From Parapristionchus giblindavisi (taxonomy: Eukaryota; Nematoda; Chromadorea; Rhabditida; Diplogasteridae): DNA of 64,000 bases. The DNA is taken from NCBI GenBank assembly GCA_943737045.1, contig CALSFV010000067.1, positions 456,947 to 520,946 on the forward strand, read 5' to 3'. How positions within the stretch are numbered: position 1 is the stretch's first letter; every line of letters begins with the position of its first letter. Position numbers and translations under genes: made by a program. Below are positions 12,437 to 23,684 of this stretch, piece after piece. The notes below the pieces were generated by a model that had not been told where the DNA came from, did no database searches, and was given only the letters and a program-made list of their open reading frames with translations.

Positions 12437-13109
12437 GGTGACGGAGGCAGAAGCGTCATGGTGCACAGGAACTCGGACTGTGTCATCTGCAGCAAATCAA
12501 TGGAATCGTGAACCATGATCGCAACAGCTATCGTACGCTCCTGCTCGCCGCATGTCGTTGGATAAGGCAGAAACACGGTAATAAATTAATATTTGTTAAT
12601 TTAATCTGTTCAATATTTGATTTGCACCTGAATTGTTACCGAGACATCATCCGCTTTATCAATGATTTAACCAATTTCGATTGTTAACATGTTGAATATT
12701 GTTACTAAATTTGTTTGATATTTTTTATATGTTCGTGAAAAGAAACGAAAAAAACTGCATGACTACGTTTAAAAATGAGAGGTTTAAATAAATGAATGAC
12801 TTCCTGAAAATGAGCCACACGGTCATTTTGGGATAGCCTGGAAGCCGTTGAAATTGAAAAAAGAAACTCTGTTTAATTCGACGATTTCCGAAAAATATGA
12901 GGCTTCTCCGATAATACTAAAAAGGGAAGGTGGAAAATTCGGTAACGCCCATTTCGGCAACGGATCATAAGTCGGACGGGAAGTGGCACACGACAACAAA
13001 ATTTGTACCATTGTTCTCAGTAGCAGTGTACGTTAATGGACAGTCAGTATCAAAATCAAATCAAATCAAATAATTTTATTCCTGTATAAGAATGGTACGG
13101 GATCAGTAA
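12437..13109. other. Intergenic, nothing recognised
   Basis: No spliced coding pattern, RNA gene or terminal repeat was found. AT-rich simple stretches only, including repeated AAATC near 13050-13070. Confidence 0.4.
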
Positions 13110-13215
13110 TTGCGAACTAATTTTTTTCAGTCGACTGGGGTTCATGGTTGAGAACTGCCGAGGTAGAAAAATCCATAATGATCCGAGACCAAATATTATT
13201 TACTATTATATGTAA
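13110..13215 (+). repeat. Fragment of the 2.2-kb TTAA fold-back
   Basis: About 105 bases match 6537-6660 of the TTAA element (GTCGAC, GGGGTTCATGGTTGAGAA, GACCAAATA in order), with no terminal repeats. It is a relic. Confidence 0.7.
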
Positions 13216-13503
13216 TGAGGTCAGTCTTATTTCTCATCTCACATTGGACAATGGCTCAGAATATTGCTTACAAGGGAAGTACAAGAAATATCTTTTAGAC
13301 TTTTGAACAAGACTATTTTTCCTCGATAGGTATAGACAATATATGGACGGAACCAAAAAATTAGCTGCGACCATGCACTTTCAGATTTTATATAATTAAT
13401 CAAAGTTTGTGAAAAAATTCCTCTTTTTTTGAAGAAAAAACGCACTGTGTAGGGGACAAGGAGCGTAGGAAACAAAGCGCTCCTGTAAAGGCAGTGAGAA
13501 CAT

Positions 13504-13567
13504 GGCAGCGTGGTATAGTGGTAGTGTGTACTCTCCTGGATCAGGCTGTGGATGGTTCGAGTACACC
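13504..13567 (+). other. tRNA-like A/B-box sequence in fold-back arm
   Basis: A-box-like TGGTATAGTGG (13511-13521) and B-box-like GGTTCGAGTAC (13554-13564) have tRNA-like spacing. The acceptor and T stems do not pair properly, so I do not call a functional tRNA. The mirrored copy lies at 14041-14101. Confidence 0.55.
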
Positions 13568-14040
13568 TATAGACATTTTTCTTTTGCTCATTTTTAACAG
13601 CTTCGGACTTGTACGTTCGCTAAAAAATTTTTTCCAATTTCAGATCTTTTTTTTCACTTTTAGAACGTTCGTGCGTTCGTGCAATTTGTTCCTATTCCAT
13701 TACATTTTTTATTATTTCCAATATATTTAGCATCTAATAACTTCTACGAAATTTATCAACAGAACAAATCATTAAAATTATGCATGTCACATAATATTTC
13801 TACAACAATGACAGTTAACAAAACAATTCCCGCGCAATCGACGATCACATATCGAGCATTTGATAAAATGAAAGTTGGGACAGGGTCTCTCACAGATTAC
13901 AACAACATCTTAAAAGATGTCATCTTGAGCATACACTAACATTTTGAAAGTGAAAAAAATAACAAATTTTTTTCCATTTTTTTCCATCGAAAGTACAAGT
14001 CCGAAGCTGTTAAAATGAGCAAAAGAAAAAAGTCCATAGG

Positions 14041-14101
14041 TGAACTCGAACCAACCATAGCCAGATCCAGAAGAGTACACACTACCACTACACCACGCTG
14101 A
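14041..14101 (-). other. tRNA-like A/B-box sequence, mirrored arm
   Basis: Inverted copy of 13504-13567 with a few substitutions; B-box on the minus strand reads GGTTCGAGTTC. Same reservations about stem pairing. Confidence 0.5.
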
Positions 14102-14444
14102 CATGTTCTCAGTGCTCTTATAGGAGCGCTTTGTTTCCTACGCTCCTTGTCCCCTACACAGTGCGTTTTTTCTTCAAAAAAATGAGGAATTTTTTCACAA
14201 ACTTTGATTAATTATATAAAATCTGAAAGTGCATGGTCGCAGCTAATTTTTTGGTTCCGTCCATATATTGCCTATACCTATCGAGGAAAAATAGTCTTGT
14301 TCAAAAGTCTAAAAGATATTTCTTGTACTTCCCTTGTTAGAGAGTTTCACGCCCTACATTGCAAAATACACCATCGTTGAACAGTTTCATCACTATGAAT
14401 AGACAATGATTTATCTTCAGAAATAATGCGGACAAGAAATATTT

Positions 14445-16172
14445 CTACCATTTGTATTGCTTGTATTGAGGATTGGCAACCTGGAAAAAAAAATCATCGA
14501 TGAAAAAAAACATAAAATAAATTATTGACAGATTTTCAAGGATACCGTTGGTAGCGCTTTCATAATGCAGTCGTAGACAGGTTTTACTGTGAGCTTGGCC
14601 TTTGCTGTGTCGATGAGCTGAAATTAAAACACTTAATCACATAAGAATTTGATTGATTATAAATTAAAATTTAAAAATGTAGTAAAAATCGGATTCATTC
14701 GAAATACCTTTTGGCACAAGGGCTTTGTGATGGCAGAGTTGAAATATGCGCACCCCTGAAGAAAAAGAAAGAATGTGAAGTCAATCATTTAATAGAGCTT
14801 GAAGTTCCCCATTTCATTTCTCACCACAGGCTACACTCTCCCATAAATATAAGTGACGAGCATTCGGGATATTTATATAATATAATATAATGTAATAAAA
14901 TATATAAATATGATATAATATTAATATGTTCCTTCGACTATTTATTAAATTTAAAACCTGATTAGCAATGTTTGCATCAGGCTTCTTATTCTTCACCAAA
15001 GGTCTGATTTTATCCCGTCCCTGAAATATTTAACTTTCGTAATCATTTCATTATCGATAAAACAACCTTGTTATAGACGGGATTCACAATCTTGAGGATG
15101 GCCGGTAGGATTTCCTTCTGAGCTTGTTCAATCGAATATCCAGTCTGAAAATGAAGCAAAATGGCTGGCAATAAGATCCGAAATACTTCAGATCGATTTT
15201 TCGCATTATGAAATAGCTTTCCGCGAGATTAAATCTTTTTGTATTTATCGTAAATAATAATGAACTAACACCGGTTACGCAGGAGAAGGTTGATGTTCCA
15301 GTCATGAGCAATGAGAGATACAGTTTAGCGGGAACACCAGCGATCAACTTGTTCACAAGACCTAAAAGAAACATTATTATATTTCTTATTCCTATTATTC
15401 TTTCAATTCATTTATATTATTTTATCTTAAAGTTAAATTTGAATATGTGCATAAGTTTACAATTTAATGACCTTTATCAAGTACAGAACCATTGGGGAGG
15501 AATGGTTGCCACTAAACGAAAGATTTGTCTGGGTGTACATAAGATACTTACTTATTCACATAAAATTTGTTTATATAAATTAGTTGAAACTGGTGTACGT
15601 GTGATAACAAACTCTTTTTTCGCTTGCCAACGTTTTCTATGAATGCGAAACAAAATTTCAAAAAAATATCGATTGAAACTCACAATCCGATCTTTTCTCG
15701 ACGATAGTGCAATTGTATTCGGCTGGAATGATCAATATTGATTATATAGAGTCAGGGGTGTATCAAATGACTCTTAAAATCTACAATTGTTAGATGTAAA
15801 ACAATTCACTTACTATCAATCGATTGTTGAAGTGTAAGGTCCTTCTTGATGTACTGTACTAGAATGTTTATGATCTAAATTAAAGGGAATAATAATAACA
15901 ATAATAATAATAATAATAATAACATTAATAAAAATAATGATGATAATAATATTGTTTTAACAAAAATCGAAAATACACATACACTGTTCATGCTAGCGTC
16001 GGTTAGAATTGAAGTGAATAGATTTTTCACCTCAACGATAAGATATTAAACTTTAGACAAAATAAAATAAAAAAGAGGTTATATTTACTTTAGTGAGTGT
16101 TTTCGGGCACTGTCCATTGCTCGAACCAGCGAGAAGGACCAACGCAAGAAGACCCACAGAGATTAGTCTCAT
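14445..16172 (-). CDS. Secreted protein of unknown family, tandem paralog A
   Basis: Predicted secreted protein of 203 residues, function unknown. Ten exons on the minus strand, all in phase: 16089-16172, 15983-16030, 15814-15874, 15684-15722, 15279-15361, 15067-15144, 14958-15020, 14708-14755, 14546-14617, 14445-14480. Exon 1 encodes a signal peptide (MRLISVGLLALVLLAGSSNG) ending before QCPK. The mature part has scattered cysteines (near residues 22, 70, 79, 106, 155, 167 and 185) and the end QYKQYKW. The cysteine number recalls saposin-like or other small disulphide-rich secreted proteins, but I recognise no domain. The next gene upstream (17086-22269) has exons of the same length and phase for eight of ten exons and clear residue similarity (TGYSIEQ/TGYTIED, LIDTAKA in both), which also fixed the last two exons here. 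Intron 2 carries an (AAT)n run. Confidence 0.85.
15471..15540 (+). repeat. Short dispersed repeat, inverted copy at 31234-31308
   Basis: About 70 bases (AGAACCATTGGGGAGGAATG, then GGTTGCCACTAAACGA) recur reverse-complemented at 31234-31308. It lies in an intron of paralog A. Identity unknown. Confidence 0.65.
15889..15952. repeat. (AAT)n microsatellite
   Basis: About 20 imperfect AAT units in intron 2 of paralog A. Confidence 0.9.
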
Positions 16173-17085
16173 CTCTGAATTATATCCATCACTGATGATA
16201 TATTATTTCATTCGTATACAACATTTTGTCCCATTGAGCAACGCTAGATATACAACATAAAGAGATAATGTATGAAATGAATAGCGATTAACAGATCAGT
16301 AACACATTTTCAAATGGAAATAAAATAGTAGATTCAAAATTTGATTCATTTCTCTATGGCGCATATTCAGCATTTATATGAGATTTTGTCTTTCCAATTA
16401 AATTGAGTAAAACCCCTTACAATAATCCGTCGTTACAGTTTCATTCACAGATTTACTCTATCGGTTTTAGCGTATTATCCCTGTCTATATTTCTCATGTA
16501 CTAGGTGGAGGATATCGTGAACAAAGTTGAACACATTTGCACAAGGCATGCAACATTTCATTCACATCACATTCAAATTAGATAGTTAAATGCCAATAAA
16601 CCGATAACTTGTAAAGTTCTTTAGTATCATACGAACTCTTTTCAAGACTGAGTAACAATATCCATAAAATATTATAGAAATATAATATTGTAATAGTATG
16701 TTATCTTTTGCTGTTTGTATATGAATTCTATACTTTTAGATGATACAACTGAATAACTCAACTCATTCTAATGCTTTCCAAATAATTTATTAGGAATTCT
16801 GATTTTTTAAATTCTTCTGACTATTTTAGTATCCATTTTATCCAATTATTGGTTAACACAGTTTAAGATGCAATGAGGAGATTGTTCAAGACGTTTCTAC
16901 TATATATCACAGAAACACAGCTTCACTGAATACTACACCGAATATAAATGTCGGTTTTTCAGATAGAAAATACATTTATCATATATGTAGATACTAAAAA
17001 TTCGGTGATTTGTTGTTGTTGCGAATTATATTTATATCGACTTCGCATGGTGAATGAAAAGTGATTAGAACATTTTTGTCATGCG
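16173..17085. other. Intergenic region between paralogs A and B
   Basis: Promoter side of paralog A and 3' side of paralog B. AT-rich; no exon pattern, terminal repeats or RNA gene recognised. Confidence 0.45.
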
Positions 17086-20000
17086 CTACCACTGATATAA
17101 TTTGTATTGACCATCTCCAATCTGAAAGTTACTTGGATTAGCTTCTTTTCTTCTTTCTACCAAACAATAATGAACTGCTTACTGTAGGAATGAAATCTTT
17201 GATACACGTCCATACTTTCTTATTTGACATACTCGCTTTCGCTGTATCGATTAGCTAAATTATGTTCTGGATAAGTTTTTATTTGCTCTTAATGAACAAA
17301 ACCTTTTGTACGAATTCCTTAGTAACGACATCATTGAACATTTTGCATGTCTAAAGAAATTAAAATACTTATATAAATCTCATAGGACGACCATAGCCAA
17401 AGTGTAAAGAGAGGGATCCAATTCATATTTGATTTAAAAAATACATTGTTAAAATACAGTGCGGGACATAATGATATGACACCCCTAAAATTGTGGGATT
17501 CTGGCCGAATTTTGAATGGAAATCAATAGAGATATATACCATTTGTATCCACTCCTTGGATAACTGAGGTAGCCCACGTATGAGGAAATTCAATTTCCCG
17601 GTCAACGAGAAAATAATGATTTTTCGAAATTTTAACGGGACATAATGATATGACACCCTGATTTTTTTCATGTGATATTATTATTTTCAAACTTCTGCAT
17701 AACAGCAATGGATCAACAACAGGTTAGTAATCAATGTTGTGGCCCCTCCTCGAGATTGGACCGAAGATCCGATTGGGCATGCTTCCATAGAGGGCAGAAA
17801 TCACTTGAGGCTCGATGCCGTCCCACTCCTTTTTTATGGCATCCATCAACTCGGCAACGGATGCATACTGTTTGTTGTTCTTGTACACACGACTAACCAG
17901 TAAGCCCCTCATGTTCTACATGGGGCTTGCATCGAGGTTGCCCGTAGGGCATGGAAAAATTGGGATATTCTTGACTGTGAACAATGGTTTTGAGGGGTGT
18001 TTGTGGCGAAGGAGGCGCCGTCTTTCTGGGAGATCAGATGGCGGGCCCGGCTCTACCTCATGAACGGAACGAGGGTAGTCTGGTGCATCACCCAATACTC
18101 CCCATAGTCCATCCTGCTGGAGCGGAAGGAGATGGGCGGCATGTCGAATTTTAAGAACGCGCCGCAGTACGGTACATGATATTTTTTAACAAAAATATTG
18201 AAATTATCGGTTGCTGATCGCATTCACCTATGAGAAGAAGATCAACCCCTATAGTCCGGACGGCGATAACTGCTTCTGACATGAGTTCCTCAAGGAATCA
18301 CGTTATTTCAGCAGGAGGAACTTCGGTGATGTTCTGGGTCACGTTCTTAAAATTCGACATGCCGCCCATCTCCTTCCGCTCCAGCAGGATGGACTATGGG
18401 GAGTATTGGGTGATGCACCAGACTACCCTCGTTCCGTTCATGAGGTAGAGCCGGGCCCGCCATCTAATCTCCCTGAATGACAGCGCCTCCTTCGCCACAA
18501 ACACCCCTCAAAACCATTGTTCACAGTCAAGAATATCCCAATTCTTCCATGCCCTACGGGCAACCTCGATGCAAACCCCATGCAGAACATGAGGGGCTTA
18601 CTGGTTAGTCGTGTGTACAAGAACAACAAACAGTATGCATCCGTTGCCGAGTTGATGGATGTCATAAAAAAGGAGTGGGAGGGCATCGAGCCTCAAGTGA
18701 TTTCTGCCCTCTATGGAAGCATGCCCAATCGGATCTTCGGTCCAATCTCGAGGAGGGGCCACAACATTGATTACTAACCTGTTGTTGATCCATTGCTGTT
18801 ATGCAGAAGTTTGAAAATAATAATATCACATGAAAAAAATCAGGGTGTCATATCATTATGTCCCGTTAAAATTTCGAAAAAGCATTATTTTCTCGTTGTC
18901 CGGGAAATTGAATTTCCTCATACGTGGGCTACCTCAGTTATCCAAGTAGCGGATACAAATGGTATATATCTCTTTTGATTTCCGTTCAAAATTCGGCCAG
19001 AATCCCAAAATTTTAGGGGTGTCATATCATTATGTCCCGCACTGTATAGATAGTTGTACCTCATCACCAATAGTATTATCACTAACAGCCTTTACTTTCA
19101 GTTCATGAATGCGTTGACGACCCTCAAATACGCATAATATCATTTTATATCGTTATTTACGATCAGAATTAACCGAAATAGGTAAGTCACCTTATCCAAT
19201 GGTGGAATAATTAAAGTCTTCATTGGTTCGAATAATTCTTGCATTCCGTCTTCGATGGTGTACCCAGTCTAGAAACATTTGATCAGTGTCAATGGTAAAA
19301 TCATGCCTCAATTTGCACATTCTGAAGTATTCATTAGAATAAATGTATGATAGGTAAGAGTCGAATAAGATGTGTACAATCCTTTATAGGATATGTTGAT
19401 CTCTGCGCTTACTTTATTAACACAATCTATCAAGTTTGCTCCACTAATCATCATAGGGAAATATTGATCAGTTGGAACGTTTGTCAGGAGTTTATTGACT
19501 AGACCTGAAGGAATATTGATTAGCCAGTTCTATCGATGCATTATTCTCATTGATTAAATAAAAAAGATATCTGAAAGAAAGGTAAAGAAAGATGAAGAGT
19601 AAAGGTAAAGAAAGATCAACGAACAGTCTTGCCGACTCTCTACCGCAAAACAATTGTATTCACCTGAAATTGAGAATACAATTTGATTTGTAATACAAAT
19701 GAAGTAATTAACTCTCCGCTCACGGTCAGATCAATTTCTATCTTTATACAGAAAAGCAAAAGAATGCAATCCCAAAACGGACAAAAATTATCATTAGAAT
19801 TTTTTTAAAGAAAACGTACTCTCAAAAAATTGCTGGGCTGGCGTCTCTTTCTTAATTACTGGAATAAGATCACGAACAATCTATAATTAATTATTTATAA
19901 CAAATAATTAAATTTATATATTATACTTTCTTTACGCCTTCCTCATTGAACATAGATGTGATCAGGCTTTTTACCTTAAAAATAAGTTAGTAAGCGGGTC

Positions 20001-22269
20001 ATATGCAAATTGACTTTACTTAAGTGGTCAACATCAAATTTAATGCTTAATATTATATGCATTCAACACAATTTAAATCTATGTGGCAATATTCAATTTA
20101 TTCATATCAAGTATTATACTAGATGAAGGGAGTGCCGTTCTTCAGTTCCTCCAATGGTATAGCACGCGTGTCGCGTAAGGTTCGAATAAACGGTGGCACA
20201 TTGAAAAAGTCGAAAATGAGCAGAAGTCATTTTTCGGTAGTCCATATGGTCCCTAACAAGATAGCAAGAGCTTTTGTGCATATCTTCATTTTCAACGTCG
20301 AGAGACGTCGTCAAACTTTTTTGTCGCCAAAATCGGCCGACTTTGGAGCTCTGTAGCTCTTCGTGGTGTGGTTTTGGTATCGAGTCGTCAACGGAAGAAT
20401 TTCCTAGAACGTCCAGGAGAATGCACCTGCATCATTGGCCGATCGATATTTTAATTACTATTTTTGTAAATCGATTTTGTTAAATAGTTTTTAACAAAAA
20501 TCGAAGCCGAAGGTTTTCAATAGCTCGATCGACTCATCTTGTCGAGAGGAATTCAACGGTATACTGAACGTTTTTGTATGAGGTTGTGCTCGGAAGATAT
20601 GATCATTTCAAGATTTTCATTGCGTGCGATCACACGAGAGAAGAGTGACGCAGCCAGTGATCTACTCACTCTTCTGCCTCGTATGAACAATTCTCCCATT
20701 CTCATTAGTTTTACTGTTGTTCTAGTACACCTCTTAGCTATTTTTGATAACTTGTGAATATTCATTTCTATAATTCTGTTCATAAATCTTAGCCAATCAA
20801 TGAATATTAATATCTTTGAAGGCAAAATACAATACGACAACAAAGAGGCTTCAAATTCATAGGAATATTTCATCACACTCTTCCTCGACCACCATCCTAA
20901 AACCTTCATCTTCGTGTTGTCCAAAAATTTTCACGTCCTTATCCTCTTCATCCTCTCCCTCCTCCCTCATCGTCCAGCTAAGAGTCCCCCTGACTCATCC
21001 CCAACTCTTCTCTTCCTCGTCCTGTTAAAGTTTACTAAAACTGATAAGTTAAAGTGTATTCTCTTATCTGGTTTCCATAATCACAAACATTTCAATTTGC
21101 CTTGTAAATTCATTATTAGTTCTTTCAATTTCAAAGAAAAACCAGCAAAAGATCACTGCGGCAAGGAGGATCGAACCCCTGACCGTCAAAGATAAGCGCC
21201 GACATCTTATCCACTACACCACAGAGACATGTTTGGAAGGTTGATAGAAGAGTGTATCAACCAATCAGGATGGCTTGTGCTGGAAACAACACGAATTTCA
21301 CTATCAAAAAAATCTTGAAATGATCATATCTTCCGAGCACAACCTCATACAAAAACGTTCAGTATACCGTTGAATTCCTTTCGGCAAGATGAGTCGATCG
21401 AGCTACTGAAAACCTTCGGCTTCGATTTTTGTTAAAAACCATTTAACAAAATCGATTTACAAAAATACTAATTAAAATATCGATCGGCCAATGATGCAGG
21501 TGCATTCTCATGGACGTTCTAGGAAATTCTTCTGTTGACGACTCGATACCAAAACCACACCACGAAGAGCTACAGAGCTCCAAAGTCGGCCGATTTTGGA
21601 TTCAAAAAAGTTTGACGACGTCTCTCGACGTTGAAAATGAAGATATGCAAAAACGCTCGGGGCTACCTCTTAGTTACCATATAGACTACCAAAAAATGCA
21701 TTAATATGTGGGGGTCAGAAAATGTGCCAACCACCCACGGATTTTACTCGATTCTTCAGTGACACGCGTGATAGACCACCATTGCACATTGATCCTCTTG
21801 AACTCATCTCGCCATCGAACACGGGGTTGACCTGGAGAACGGCGTTTGACAAAAGTATATGGAATCTGCGTCGTGCCCATCTATCATCTTCCATCTCTCG
21901 TATCCTGATCGACCATCTGCACTTTCTCTTCGTTGCCTCATCAATCCAATCCCGTAAACAAGTCATCCTTCTTATTCGTTCATTGTTCCATCGGTCTAGT
22001 CGAGTTACTCCTATCATTCTTCTTTCCATTTTACGTTGCACAACTCTCAATCTTTCCTTATCACAATATCTTAACGACCATGCTTCGTGGCAATATACTC
22101 TTCCATAATAAGGAAGTGAGAGTTTGTGTCCAGAGTAGTGGGGGGGGGGGGGTCACATTGACCTTTAATGTTTATAAAATACCTTGTGAGATGTAATAGT
22201 ACACTGATCCTCCTCCGCTGCCCAGACACTAATCAAAGCGATGATGAATAACACTAATAGACTTCTCAT
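17086..22269 (-). CDS. Secreted protein of unknown family, tandem paralog B
   Basis: Predicted secreted protein of 207 residues, paralog of the neighbour at 14445-16172. Ten in-phase minus-strand exons: 22183-22269, 19927-19974, 19820-19880, 19625-19663, 19413-19504, 19191-19268, 19060-19122, 17303-17350, 17183-17254, 17086-17121. Exons 2-4 and 6-10 have exactly the lengths of paralog A (48, 61, 39, 78, 63, 48, 72, 36). Exon 1 gives a signal peptide (MRSLLVLFIIALISVWA), and the C-terminus QYKLYQW mirrors QYKQYKW. The donor after exon 4 (GTTCGT) is weak. Two introns have grown by transposon insertion: intron 1 (19975-22182) holds a fold-back and an RTE fragment, intron 7 (17351-19059) a Tc1-type palindrome. 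A TATA-like run lies 54 bases upstream of the ATG. No function is assigned; presumably they arose by tandem duplication. Confidence 0.84.
17724..17912 (-). pseudogene. Tc1-family transposase C-terminal remnant (left arm)
   Basis: The minus-strand frame reads VYKNNKQYASVAELMDAIKK then SMPNRIFGPISRRG, the typical end of Tc1 DDE transposases after the third catalytic residue. No catalytic core or DNA-binding domain is present, so it cannot be active. Confidence 0.75.
18517..18777 (+). pseudogene. Tc1-family transposase C-terminal remnant (right arm)
   Basis: Mirror of the previous entry, slightly longer: it starts with a degraded version of the SPDLNPIEN region (LPCPTGNLDANPMQN, where the catalytic acidic residue would be expected) and ends SMPNRIFGPISRRGHNIDY. 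The upstream frame is broken. Confidence 0.75.
20115..21765. mobile_element. Fold-back element in intron 1 of paralog B
   Basis: 20125-20640 pairs with 21305-21760 as an imperfect inverted repeat (for example ATGATCATTTCAAGATTTT against its complement at 21304-21322, and ATCGGCCGACTTTGGAGCTC against 21578-21597). The unpaired middle (20650-21300) contains a tRNA-like block. Exact ends and target duplication are not clear. Confidence 0.75.
21160..21229 (-). other. tRNA-like sequence in the fold-back centre
   Basis: Minus strand: A-box-like TGGTGTAGTGGATAAG and B-box-like GGGTTCGATCCTCC with a T stem (AGGGG/CTCCT) that pairs. The acceptor stem does not pair, so it is tRNA-derived rather than a tRNA gene. 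Confidence 0.55.
21715..22120 (-). pseudogene. RTE-like non-LTR retrotransposon, reverse transcriptase C-terminal fragment
   Basis: The minus-strand frame reads ERLRVVQRKMERRMIGVTRL, then RWNNERIRR, DWIDEATKRK and MEDDRWARR. This is the pattern after the reverse transcriptase domain of RTE-type elements. No polymerase core or endonuclease is present, so it is a 3' relic. It lies in intron 1 of paralog B beside the fold-back and in the same strand as the host gene. A run of 13 G follows at 22140-22152. Confidence 0.75.
22140..22152 (+). repeat. Homopolymer G tract
   Basis: Thirteen consecutive G (C on the transcribed strand of paralog B) within intron 1, 30 bases from the exon 1 donor. Confidence 0.95.
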
Positions 22270-22322
22270 TATACTGTAACGATTTGTGAAGACTATTAGA
22301 AGAGACTATAATTTGAAGAGAG

Positions 22323-22330
22323 TATATATA
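22323..22330 (-). promoter_or_regulatory. TATA box of paralog B
   Basis: TATATATA lies 54 bases upstream of the ATG at 22267-22269 on the minus strand. Confidence 0.5.
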
Positions 22331-23039
22331 ATACTACTAGTCATTATCACTCCCGGACTCGATATCAATCACTACAACAAAGAATTATGTTGTGATCTGA
22401 GGCAATAACAGCACTGTTAGTAACAGTTTCATCAGTCGTATCTTTTTACCACAAACGCAAAACATGGAGGGCGAATTATTATTATTTTCATTTACGTGAT
22501 GCAAAGAAGCTCAAGAAGCATTGACATATTTGTATTTATAATGCAGAATGAAGGGGGAATGCATGAGATGATATAGAAGTTTATCCAGAGTCAATGAGGA
22601 ATAGGAGTAATATGTTGAAGTGTTTCGTCAATTGTCATGCAATTATGTCTGACAATGCCATACATTTATTGGATACATTGAGTATGTATATTACTTTTCT
22701 ACCAAAATATTATCGATCAGCTAGTACTGTATTCATTCACAAGAGGCTCACTATAATTTTGACTAGTTATTGAGGGACTCAAGACTGTGCGAAAATTGGA
22801 GTGGATCTCATCACAAACTACAATGCTGTATGTGAGTGCATATGTTCTTTTAATTTGAAATAATACTGACGTCATTTCGAGTTTAAAAAAATATTCGTGG
22901 TGCTTTTCGGTAATGCACATAGAGTTTTGTTTCGAGTCCCTATAATTCTTCTTTGTAAACGATGTAGTATCTTCTAGTTGGAATACTTGTTTGTAGTCCA
23001 ATTGTTGACTACTTCCTGCATCTATGTATTATTCAATAG

Positions 23040-23345
23040 GCTCACCCTAACTCTATTCTTACTCTCGTACCTTCTCTTCTCCCTCTTCTGTATCTTTCTC
23101 TACCCATCTTCCTCCGTTCTTCTTTACCTCTTTCTCTATCTTTCTATTCTGCTCATCTTCCCTCTTTGTTGTGTTGTATCCATATTCCTTGCATCACCCT
23201 TCTGTCTCCCACTATAGTTTCTACTCTCTACCCTTTACCTTCTACCCTCTACTCTATGTCTATCTATCTCTGTCTCTCTCTTTTTACACGCTTTCTCTAC
23301 TTTCTGATCTCTGTTCTTTCTCTATCTGACCCTCTTCATACAGAC
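23040..23345 (+). repeat. Polypyrimidine low-complexity tract
   Basis: About 300 bases almost wholly made of C and T on the plus strand with scattered A. The open frames here are low-complexity artefacts. Confidence 0.8.
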
Positions 23346-23396
23346 TCTCGTCTCTTTCTAGTATTTCTATCAACAAATTCTCCCTTCGCTATAAAT

Positions 23397-23437
23397 ATAG
23401 GCCGAATAGTATTTCTCTTCAATACAATTCGGCCTAT
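23397..23437 (+). repeat. 17-bp hairpin upstream of the dehydrogenase
   Basis: ATAGGCCGAATAGTATT, loop TCTCTTC, then AATACAATTCGGCCTAT: 16 of 17 pairs match, followed by six T. Function unknown. Confidence 0.7.
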
Positions 23438-23684
23438 TTTTTATCTCTTTTCATTCATTCATCTTATCATTTTATTGGGATTAATTCGAAAAAAATTCGA
23501 ATCCACTAAAAGTTTAACCAACAATTCATTTCTTCATCTCGTTCCCACCCACAGTTTCTAATATTGCGATATCATACTCCCTTGTCATATTACTTTACCC
23601 TTTTCTATAGCAAAATTCTGTTTCTCAATCCAAGATAAGTTTCTCGACCATATGAGCTATCTTACGATTACATCTTTAAGAATT

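Larger units (their letters stand above)
13271..14336. mobile_element. 1.07-kb fold-back with tRNA-like arms, TTA target duplication
   Basis: Ends CAAGGGAAGTACAAGAAAT and its reverse complement, flanked on both sides by TTA (13268-13270, 14337-14339). A 3-bp TTA duplication is usual for PIF/Harbinger elements. Arms of about 350 bases pair almost perfectly and each carries a tRNA-like A/B-box block. The middle (13580-14030) is AT-rich without a transposase, so it is non-autonomous. It is related to the larger element at 49472-52126. It ends 108 bases past the stop of the next gene. Confidence 0.85.
17457..19044. mobile_element. 1.6-kb Tc1-like palindromic element, TA target
   Basis: Ends CAGTGCGGGACATAATGATA and its reverse complement, flanked by TA at 17455-17456 and 19045-19046. 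The two arms pair nearly end to end around about 18220. Each arm carries the C-terminal third of a Tc1-family transposase in inverted orientation (next two entries), so this is a fold-back made from a once-coding element. It is inserted in intron 7 of paralog B. Confidence 0.9.
22270..23684. other. Divergent intergenic region
   Basis: Between paralog B (-) and the dehydrogenase (+). A TATA run is at 22323, a long pyrimidine-rich stretch at 23040-23345 and a strong hairpin at 23397-23437. No exon pattern was found. Confidence 0.5.

Noticed and set aside
14522..14545. Extension of paralog A exon 9 to a stop at 14522
   Set aside because: Paralog B has a donor at the same position and a final exon with the matching C-terminus, so the spliced version was preferred.
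15084..15374. 96-codon minus-strand open frame
   Set aside because: Read-through of paralog A exon 5 into its intron; a GTAACC donor in phase, supported by the paralog, ends the exon earlier.
20553..20924. 123-codon minus-strand open frame
   Set aside because: Lies across arm and centre of a fold-back in an intron and has no motif.
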